Shown one piece after another: positions 15,484-24,500 of a stretch of DNA of 25,027 bases. This DNA is from Candidatus Hydrogenedentota bacterium. Lineage in GTDB: Bacteria > Hydrogenedentota > Hydrogenedentia > Hydrogenedentiales > CAITNO01. The DNA lies in contig CAIXUF010000692.1 of NCBI GenBank assembly GCA_903922535.1, positions 1-25,027 on the forward strand, written 5' to 3'. A program made the translations under genes and the position numbers. Below the pieces are notes generated by a model that saw only the letters and a program-made list of their open reading frames with translations, did not search any database and was not told the DNA's origin. The number at the start of each line of letters is the position of its first letter. Within the stretch, counting starts at the first letter, position 1.

Positions 15484-17094
15484 GTGAAACCAATGCATTG
15501 GCGCCTGTCCATCGCCGCCATTGTGCTGTGTGCGGCCTTGCTTTGGCTGTGTCCGTCCCAGGCCAGGGCCGCGGACACACCGGCACCGGCCGACGCCGCC
15601 CCGGCCGCCGCCGCTGCCGCAGCGCCGCCGGTTGCGGCCGCCGACAGTCCGGAAAAGGCTGCGCCGGCAGAAGTGGGTAAAGACGGGCAGGCGGAGAAGA
15701 AATGGTATCGCGGCAGCGTGACGGCCGGCTTTAACGGGCTTTGGGGGCACAACAGCCAGCAGGACATTGAACTGGAGCAGTCGCTTCAGTTCCAGGTGGA
15801 TCCGCCCCAGTGCGACCGGCTGCACCTGCGCGGGTCGGTTTGGACCATTGAACCCCTCGGTCCGGCACCTTCGGAGAACAGCGGCCTGCGGGACATCAAC
15901 AACTCCTATGGCGCCGCCATTGTGGTGCGCCCGTCCTATCTCTACCTGGATGTGGACGACCTGTGGGGCGATTCGACCCTGCGTCTTGGCCGCCAGCGCA
16001 TTCAGGAAGGGGCCGCCTACAACCGGATTGACGGCGTTTACTTCAAGCAGCGCCTCAACCTGTGGGACTGGTATGTCTTTGGCGGCACCCGTGCCACCTT
16101 CTACGAGGACAATTTCCACGACCCGGTCGGGGGCGGCGGCGCGTCCTTCAGCCCGACGGACACGACCAAGATTGCCGTGGACGCCTATGCCGGGCGGGAC
16201 AGCCGGGAAATGAGCCGTGATCGCACCCTGCACGGGCCCGTTGCGGCGCTGCTTTACGGTTTGGACGAGCGCGGCATCAAGAATCAGGTGGACGACCTTT
16301 CCGTGGCGCTCAGCGTCTGGCAGACCGTGAACGAGTACCTTTCCCTGTTCGGCCGCTTCAACTTCTATGACCGGGGCAGCAACGAGTTCACGCTCAGCGC
16401 CACCGGCTACTTCGCCGAACCCGTGGACCTCACCTACGAGCTGACCTACCGCCGCCAGTTCAACCAGATTCAGGACCGCGTGAACGACCTCACATCGTTC
16501 TATCAGATCCTGGACAGGTCCGAGGTCTACAACGACGTCCTGTTCGCGCTGCACCGGCCGATCACCAAGAACACCATGGTTTCGGTGGAGACCCAGTTCC
16601 GCAGCGCCGACCACAACAACGAGACCAACCGCGACTTCCAGCGCTATGCGCTGCTCTTGTCCGGCGACAAGCTCTTTGGTCCGGCGGCGCTGGACGGCAA
16701 AATTGGCGTCGAGCGCTGGAACGTGAGCGGCGGCGAGGGCACCTGGGCGCTGGTGGGCGAGATTGGCCGCCAGTTTGACAAGGTCAAAGTCACACTGGGC
16801 ACAGACTACCAGCGCTATCAGGACTACCTGACGACGTACAACCAACCGCTGGCGCTGCTGGACATGGCGCGGGTGTGGTTCGCGCCGGGCATCCTGCAGG
16901 GCTACAATCCGCTCACGTATTTCTACGGGAAATACGAGGTGCAGACGCACCAAAACATCTACAGCATTTATCTCAAGGCCAAGTGGGCCGTCACGCCTGA
17001 CCAGGATTTGCAGGGCAGGGTTATGTATGAGGAATATGACGGACCCTCTTCGCCGGTCTGGCGCGTGCAGGCCGATTACACCGTCCGTTTCTGA
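15484..17094 (+). CDS. outer-membrane beta-barrel (porin component of a porin-cytochrome conduit)
   Basis: 536 aa from GTG 15484, which has GGAGG at 15472-15476 with 7-nt spacing. The in-frame ATG 15448 would add 12 residues in front of a standard signal peptide (cut after SQARA). An Ala/Pro-rich linker (about residues 31-60) precedes roughly 470 residues of alternating polar/hydrophobic strands rich in Tyr, Trp and Asp. The protein ends in the aromatic residue of VRF, the outer-membrane insertion signal. No CXXC pair as in MtrB was seen. LRLGRQRIQEGAAYNRIDG is reminiscent of barrels in cytochrome clusters of metal-reducing bacteria. Flanked by multiheme lipoproteins at 41 and 25 nt, it most likely houses a cytochrome chain across the outer membrane. 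An ordinary porin is the alternative. Confidence 0.82.
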   Translation: MKPMHWRLSIAAIVLCAALLWLCPSQARAADTPAPADAAPAAAAAAAPPVAAADSPEKAAPAEVGKDGQAEKKWYRGSVTAGFNGLWGHNSQQDIELEQSLQFQVDPPQCDRLHLRGSVWTIEPLGPAPSENSGLRDINNSYGAAIVVRPSYLYLDVDDLWGDSTLRLGRQRIQEGAAYNRIDGVYFKQRLNLWDWYVFGGTRATFYEDNFHDPVGGGGASFSPTDTTKIAVDAYAGRDSREMSRDRTLHGPVAALLYGLDERGIKNQVDDLSVALSVWQTVNEYLSLFGRFNFYDRGSNEFTLSATGYFAEPVDLTYELTYRRQFNQIQDRVNDLTSFYQILDRSEVYNDVLFALHRPITKNTMVSVETQFRSADHNNETNRDFQRYALLLSGDKLFGPAALDGKIGVERWNVSGGEGTWALVGEIGRQFDKVKVTLGTDYQRYQDYLTTYNQPLALLDMARVWFAPGILQGYNPLTYFYGKYEVQTHQNIYSIYLKAKWAVTPDQDLQGRVMYEEYDGPSSPVWRVQADYTVRF

Positions 17095-17119
17095 GCGCCG
17101 AATGGGAGAACCGGAGAAA

Positions 17120-18139
17120 ATGTTTCACCAAGCTGGAAAACGCTGGTTGGCGGCCATCCTGATGGCCGTGCTGTTGGGGGCCTGCGCCACCTTCACGTCC
17201 ATGCACGGCACCCGCCAGGACCGGGGCATGAAAGCGCCGCACAAGGCGCACGCCAAGGAAAGCATGGCCTGCGCCGACTGCCACGCCGCCAATGACCAGG
17301 GCGAGCCGGGCATGCCCAACCATGAATTGTGCAATGCCTGCCACGACTTCGACACGGACAAGCCCGACGACAAGTGCAACTTCTGCCACACCCGCCCCGA
17401 CCAGAAAGTCGACTCCCTGGCGAAAGTGTTTGGCGGCGACACCAAGTTCAACCACAAGGCGCATGCGGACAAGAATGTCGAATGCGCCACCTGCCACAGC
17501 GACCCCGACAAGGGCGTCCTCCCGGCCGGCTACGGAATGAAATGGTGCATGGACTGCCACGAGAAGAACGCCCCCGGAAAGACAGACTGCTCCGTGTGCC
17601 ATTCCGAACTGAACAAGAACGTGAAGCCGAAGACCTATCACGGGATGCGCCTGCCCCACGACAACCCGCAGATGTGGGAGACGCTTCACGGACGCCAGTC
17701 CCAGCGCGATCCCAAGTTCTGCGCGATATGCCACGACCAGCAGACCTTCTGCGACGACTGTCATCGCAAGAATCCGCCCAGCAGCCACACGGCGGCCTGG
17801 CGCGGCCGCGAGCACGGGCTGCGCGCCGGGTGGGACCGCCAGAAGTGCGCCGCTTGTCACGAAGAGGATGCATGCATCCGGTGCCACAAGCACTCCCAAC
17901 CAGCCAGCCACCGCGGCGGCTGGGGCGAACCGCTCAACCGGCACTGCATCAACTGCCACTATCCGCCGTCCCACACCGGCTGCACCGCGTGCCATGAGGA
18001 CATCGAGCACCCGAAGGCGCTGGCCTCGCCGCACACCATCGGCCTCTACGGCAACTGCGGGCTCTGCCATCCGGGCGGGGTTCCCTACCGCGCCCCGCAC
18101 ATCATGAACACCAGCATAAAGTGCATCGCCTGCCACTGA
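17120..18139 (+). CDS. 14-heme c-type cytochrome lipoprotein, candidate cell-surface terminus of the conduit
   Basis: 339 aa from ATG 17120 (GGGAG at 17104-17108); ATG 17102 is in frame and possible. The lipobox LGAC places the lipid-modified Cys at residue 22. Fourteen CXXCH motifs follow in about 317 residues, one heme per 23 residues. The last, CIACH, is the very C-terminus, so the protein ends on the heme-ligating His. The first half (APHKAHAKESMACADCH, FNHKAHADKNVECATCH) resembles class III c7-type units with His six to ten residues ahead of each motif. The second half (FCDDCH, SHTAAWRGREHG, CIRCHKHSQPASH) resembles large outer-surface cytochromes of metal reducers. It is co-directional with the barrel gene, 25 nt away. 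A surface-exposed reductase is the likely role; periplasmic anchoring is the alternative. Confidence 0.87.
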   Translation: MFHQAGKRWLAAILMAVLLGACATFTSMHGTRQDRGMKAPHKAHAKESMACADCHAANDQGEPGMPNHELCNACHDFDTDKPDDKCNFCHTRPDQKVDSLAKVFGGDTKFNHKAHADKNVECATCHSDPDKGVLPAGYGMKWCMDCHEKNAPGKTDCSVCHSELNKNVKPKTYHGMRLPHDNPQMWETLHGRQSQRDPKFCAICHDQQTFCDDCHRKNPPSSHTAAWRGREHGLRAGWDRQKCAACHEEDACIRCHKHSQPASHRGGWGEPLNRHCINCHYPPSHTGCTACHEDIEHPKALASPHTIGLYGNCGLCHPGGVPYRAPHIMNTSIKCIACH

Positions 18140-18173
18140 CCGGTTGCGAAGAGGCTTGACCTGCATGGGAGAA

Positions 18174-18194
18174 CGCGCCGTTTTGGACGGCGCG
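18174..18194 (+). terminator. hairpin downstream of the 14-heme cytochrome
   Basis: CGCGCCGT (18174-18181) and ACGGCGCG (18187-18194) form a perfect 8-bp GC-rich stem with a 5-nt loop, 35 nt after the stop codon. No T-run follows, so it may stop transcription weakly or protect the mRNA 3' end. Confidence 0.45.
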
Positions 18195-18336
18195 GACGGG
18201 TGTCGTGGGCCGCAGGAGCGTTCATACCCTCTAAGCGGATAGCGCAAAAGCCGTGTGCTGTTGCAGAGGGACATCGCTGCTCCCCGTGCGGCCGATTTGC
18301 CATTCATATTCCCCCTGAAGCGCCGGACAAGCCTGT

Positions 18337-18366
18337 TTGCCGGTTCCAAAACCGTTTCGGTATAAG
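18337..18366 (+). promoter_or_regulatory. candidate sigma-70 promoter for the giant surface protein
   Basis: TTGCCG (18337-18342) and TATAAG (18361-18366) are separated by 18 nt, matching the consensus in four and five of six positions. The spacer contains a short CGGTT-N4-AACCG inverted repeat (18341-18354) that could bind a regulator. The 5' leader to the start codon would be about 170 nt. Confidence 0.45.
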
Positions 18367-18543
18367 TGCTTTTTCAACGCGGATTTAGCGAGGCGTGCCA
18401 TCACGGGGGCTATTTACAAAACGGCTGCGGTCTGATAAAATTGCCAAACAGAGTAGGTGTCTTGTCGGAATTGGCATATCAAGATCGCGGCAGGGGCAGG
18501 CGGGTTCTGTCGGTGCCGCATACGCAAATGAGAGGTGCGCGCC

Positions 18544-21500
18544 ATGACCAACGGTTCAACTGTCAGTGTGTGGATCCGTGTGTTTGCCGCAGGCTTGCTT
18601 CTGATTGCCTGCGCGGCAATGGGGCAGCCGACGACACGTGCAAAAGCCGTGCCAGCCGCCCCATCCACTCCAGGCGCGGATGTTCCCAGGGATTGGTGGG
18701 CCACGGTTCAAAAGGAAATTGCCCAATCGGAATACAACGTCACCTGGCAGGATCATTCCTCCATACCGGAACTGGGCGCGGCATGGCAGGCGCCGAACCG
18801 GGCGCAGGACCTGCGAACCTACTTCACTACTGGGGGACCCAGGGTGATCCGACGCACGGCGGGGGCAGGCAGTTGGACTTGGGGGCTTGAAATTGCCGGA
18901 TGCGGCAGCGCGGAGGAGTGTGCCGCCCTGTCAGGCGCGCGGGATGTGTGCGCCGAGGGCAATCGGATCGTTTTTGAGCGCGAGGGGTTGGACGAATGGT
19001 ATGTGAACACGGAGGCCGGGCTGGAGCAGGGCTTCACGGTGTATCAGGCACCCGCTTTGGGCGGCGCGATCACGGTGCGAATGGCCGTGCGTGGTGATCT
19101 ATCGGCCGATATGATGCCCGACGGACAAACGGTGGAGTTCCTGACAGCGGGTGGCGTCGCCGTGATGCACTACGGCAAACTCCATGCCGCGGACGCGCAG
19201 GGCAGGGTGCTGCCGACCACCATCTCCCTTGACGGAGAAACCATAGAACTGCGCGTGGACGCGAAGGATGCCGTCTTTCCCGTCACAATAGACCCCCTTG
19301 CGAGCGCCGCCGCATGGACGGCGGAAAGCAACCAGATCGACGCCTGGTTCGGCTGGTCCGTGGCCACGGCAGGCGATGTGAACGGAGACGGGTACAGCGA
19401 CGTGATTGTCGGCGCGCCGGGTTACGACAACGGCCAGACGGATGAAGGCCGCGCGTTCGTCTATTACGGCTCGGCGGCGGGTTTGTCCGCCACGGCGAAC
19501 TGGACGGCCGAAAGCGACCAGGCCACGGCCTATTTTGGCTGGGCGGCGGCGACGGCGGGGGACGTGAACGGCGACGGGTACAGTGACGTTATCGTCAGCG
19601 CACTTTATTATGACAACGGCCAGACCAATGAGGGCCGGGTGTATGCATATTATGGGTCCGCATCGGGCCTTCCCTCCACCGCAAGCTGGACGGCCGAGAG
19701 CAACCAGGCCAATTCCGATTTCGGCGTCTCGATTTCAACCGCGGGCGATGTGAATGGCGACGGGTACAGCGACATTCTTGTCGGCGCGGACACCTATGAC
19801 AACGGCCAGACCAATGAGGGCCGCGTGTATTGCTATCACGGTTCGGCTTCGGGACTTCCCAAGGCGGAAAACTGGACGGCCGAGTCTGACCAGGCTGACG
19901 CCAGTTTTGGCGCTTCCGTGGCCACGGCGGGCGATGTGAACGGCGACGGCTATGCCGACGTGATCATTGGCGCGCCTCTTTATGACAACACCCTGGCCGA
20001 CGAGGGCCGGGTAACGGTGTATCCGGGTTCCGCCACCGGCTTGAGCGGCACGCCGTTGCGGACAATTTATGGCGGACAGGCCGGCGCCTACCTGGGCTGT
20101 TCCGTGTCCACGGCGGGGGACCTGAACGGGGACGGGTACAGCGACGTCATCATCGGCGCGTATGGCTATGATAACGGTGAGACGGACGAAGGCCGGGCCT
20201 ATGTGTATGGCGGTTCGTCGAGCGGGCTTTCCGTCAAACCCGTGTGGACGGTGGAAGGCAACCAGGCCGGGGCAAACCTCGGCTGGTCCGTGGCCACTGC
20301 GGGCGATGTGAACGGCGACGGCTACGCCGACGTGATTGTGAGCGCACCCGCCTATGACAACGGAGAAACGGATGAGGGCCGGGTTCTGGTGTACTACGGC
20401 TCCTCCTCGGGCATGTCCACCACGGCCGGATGGACGGCGGAAAGCAATCAGATCGGCGCAAAGTTTGGCTATGCCGTCTTTACCGCGGGGGACGTTAACG
20501 GGGACGGCTACGCCGACGTGATTGTGGGCGCGCCCTTCTATGACAACGGCCAGACGGACGAGGGCCGGGCCTTCGTGTACTACGGGTCAGCGTCCACGCT
20601 TTCCGCCACAGCCGCATGGACGGCGGAAAGCAACCAGGTCGACGCCTGGTTCGGCTGGTCCGTGTCCACCGCGGGGGATGTGAATGGGGATGGCTATGCC
20701 GATGTGATTGTGGGAGCGCCCCATTTCGACAACGGCCAGACGGACTCGGGGATTGCGTTTGTATACCATGGGTCCGCATCCGGGCTGTCCACCACAGCCA
20801 ACTGGCAGGCGACAGTCGGCACTAATTTTGGCTGGTCCGTGGCGACGGCGGGGGACGTGAACGGGGACGGTTATTCCGACGTAATCATAGGGGGCCGCAA
20901 ATCCAGGGGCGAGGCTTTCGTGTTTTACGGATCGGCTTCGGGGCTTTCATCGACTGCCGACTGGACGAAAGACTCCGACGGACTCGGTTCCGCTTTTGGC
21001 TATTCCGTGTCCGGCGCCGGGGATGTGAACGGGGACGGCTACGCCGACGTGATAATAGGAGATTATTTGTACACGGACGGCCAGAGCCAGGAAGGTGCGG
21101 CCTTTGTGTTTTACGGATCCGCGTCGGGTCTTTCCAGTTCATATGGCTGGCGCGTGGAAGGCAATCAGGCCATTGCCAAGTTGGGCTGGTCGGTGTCCAC
21201 CGCGGGGGACGTGAACGGGGACGGCTATGCCGACGTCATCGTCGGAGTAACCGGCTATGACAACACACTGACAGATGAAGGCGCGGTCTTCATCTACTAC
21301 GGTTCCGCATCGGGTCTGTCCGCCTCCCCCAGTTGGTCGGCCTATGGCGGGGTGGCGAACACCATATATGGCGAATACGTGTCTGCGGCGGGGGACGTGA
21401 ACGGAGACGGCTTTGCCGACGTCATCGTCGGGGCGTCCCACAGCAAGGTGTCCGGCTCTGAGATGGGTTTGGTGAATGTCTGGTACGGTTCCGCAAGCGG

Positions 21501-24500
21501 GATGCAGGCCACCCCATGGAGTGTGAGGAGTGACCAGGCAGGGTCCCGGTTTGGCGTGGCCGTAGCCACGGCAGGCGACGTGAACGGGGACGGGTACAGC
21601 GACATTATCGTCGGTGCGCCCGGCTACGACAACGGGCAGACGGACGAGGGCCGGGTGTTTGTCTATTTTGGGTCGGCCTCGGGCCCGTCCGCAACGGCAA
21701 ACTGGACGGCGGAAAGCAACCAGGCCAGTGCCTCTTTCGGCTGGACCGTGGCCACGGCGGGCGACGTGAACGGGGACGGGTACGCCGATGTCATTGTGGG
21801 CGCGCCGCTTTATGACAACGGAGAAACGGATGAAGGGTGGGCCGGCGTCTATTACGGAAACGACGAGGCGGGCCGGGGCATGAGCCTGAATCCGCGCCAG
21901 CGGCGGGGCGACGACACGGTTGCGGTTGCCCCGCTGGGCCTGATGCCGAGGGACAGCGCCCATCTGGCGGCGAAAGGCCGCACGCCCTTCGGCCGCAGCA
22001 AGGCAAAGCTCGAATGCGAGCTGAAGGCCTTTCGCACGGCCTTTGACGGAACGGGCACGGTGAAGACCACCTCGTGGACCAATACCGGGGTCGGCGGCGC
22101 CTCGTTTAATCAGGCGATTACGGGACTCTCGAACGGCGGCTATCATTGGCGTATGCGGCTGCTGTACAGTCCCGCCATCACCCCGTTCCAGCAGCACAGC
22201 CGCTGGTTTGCCATGCCCTGGGACGGCTGGCAGCAGGAGGATTTCCGGCTGATCTATCAGCCGCCCACGCCGCCGTCCAACCCGGGGGCGAAAGGTTTCA
22301 CCACCAGTTCCATTACCTGGACCTGGACAGACAACTCGGACAACGAAACTGGATTCAAGGTATGGGTGGGCTCGGGCACCGAGACTCCGACATTGCTGTT
22401 CAAAACAACCGCCGCAGGAGTGACCTCCGTCACCATGGGCGCGGCATCTCCATCCATCAACAGGCAGTACTGCTTCCAGGTGGCGGCCACCGGCACCGGG
22501 GGGGACAGCGCCAAGACAGTCCTCTATTCGGCGTGGACTCTGGCGAACACTCCCACGGTTCCGACAGTGGGCACTCCCACCACGACAACCCTCAATGTCG
22601 CCATTGGTTCCGGTGACGACAATCCCTCCACCACGGAGTACGCCGTCCGTTGCACGACCACAAACACGTGGGTGCAGGCAAACGGCGCGCTGGGAGCGTC
22701 GGCGGTGTACCAGACGGTTTCCGCATGGGGAAGCATCGCTGTCAGCGGCCTTGCTGCAGACACCTCCTACGCCTTTGCGGTGACGGCGCGAAACGGGGCA
22801 GCCACATCCACTGCCGAGGGGCCCGCCGCTGCAGCTTTCACGCTAACGGTGATCCCCAATGTGGCGGGTATGGTCGAGGCGAACGCGGAATCGGCCATTA
22901 CCGACGCCGATCTGACCGTGGGTTTGGTCATGGAGGTGTACAGCAGTTCGGTTCCCGCAGGCATGGTGCTGCTCCAAAGCCCCGACGCGGGCACCGCCGA
23001 ACCGGTGGGCACGGCAGTGAACATTACCGTTAGCCTCGGCCCGGCGCCCGTGACGGTTCCCAATGTGGCCGGCATGACCGAGTCGGCCGCCGGTGCCGCG
23101 CTCGCCAGTGCGCACCTTGCCAAGGGCGCGGTGACGCAGCAGTGCAGCAACACCGTTGCCTTGGGCCTGGTCATCAGCCAGACGCCGGCATCGGGCGGGA
23201 CGGCACCCTATGGCAGCGCCGTGGCGCTGGTGGTCTCCACCGGTCCGTGCCCTGTGACCGTGCCCAACGTGGTGGGCCAGACCCAGGCGGCGGCGGGCAC
23301 GGCGCTCACCGGCGCGTATCTGACCACCGGCACGGTGACGCAACAGTGCAGCAACACCATTGCGTCCGGCCTGGTCATCAGCCAGACGCCGGCATCCGGT
23401 GGGACGGCGCCCTATGGCAGCGCTGTGGCACTGGTGGTTTCGACGGGCATGTGCCCTGTGACCGTTCCAAACGTGGTGGGCCTGACGGAGGCGGCGGCGA
23501 CCACGGCGCTCTTCGGGGCGCATCTTACGCCCGGTGGCATGTCGGTACAGCGGTGCAGCAACACGGTCGCGGCAGGACTGGTCATCAGCCAGGATCCGCC
23601 GTCGGGGCAATCGATACCGTATGGCAACCCCGTGACGCTGGTGGTTTCGACGGGCGGGTGCCCTGTGACCGTGCCCAATGTGGTGGGCCAGACGCAGGCG
23701 GCGGCGGGCACGGCGCTGACCGGCGCAAATCTGACCACCGGCACGGTGACGCAGCAGTGCAGCAATACCGTTGCGTCGGGCCTGGTCATCAGCCAGACGC
23801 CGGCATCGGGACAATCGGCGGCGTATGGCAGCGCCGTGGCGTTGGTGATTTCCACGGGGCCGTGCAATGTGACCGTTCCCAACGTGGTGGGCCTGACGCA
23901 GACGGCTGCGGGCACGGCGCTCATCGGGGCCAATTTGATCGTGGGCACCGTGACACAGCAGCACAGCAGCACGGTCGCGTCCGGACTGGTCATCAGCCAG
24001 ACGCCTTCGGCGGGCGAACAGACCCCCTATGGCGGCGCCGTGGCGCTCATCGTGTCCCAGGGTCCGCCCCCGCCCATGACGGGCAGCATTGTCATCAACG
24101 GCAACCGCTCGGCAACGAACAACCCGGTGGTGACGCTCACCCTGACCTGGGCCGGCGGGGACGGGACCGGCGTGGTCCGGATGCGGTTCAGCAATGACGG
24201 GTCCACCTGGACCGCCTGGCAGTCCCTCCAGGCGGCGCCTTCCTACACGCTTCCCTCCGGTGACGGCCACAAGACGGTGCGCGTCCAATACATTGACAAG
24301 ATGAACAACAAGTCGGCCGTCTTCAGCGATTACATCCTGCTGGATACAACGCTTCCCACGGGCAGCATCATTATCAACAACGGCGCGGCGACCACGACCA
24401 CCCAGTCGGTCACGCTGGGGCTGACCTGGGCGGACAGCGGCGCTCTGGTGTCGCGCATGCGCTTCAGCGATGACGGCGCGCATTGGACCGCTTGGACGCC

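Larger units (their letters stand above)
18140..18543. other. 404-nt intergenic region between the cytochrome operon and the giant repeat protein
   Basis: It contains a hairpin near its left end (18174-18194) and a candidate promoter (18337-18366). No open frame has coding-like codon use or a good start. Composition is slightly more AT-rich toward the right half, as expected for a promoter region. Confidence 0.5.
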
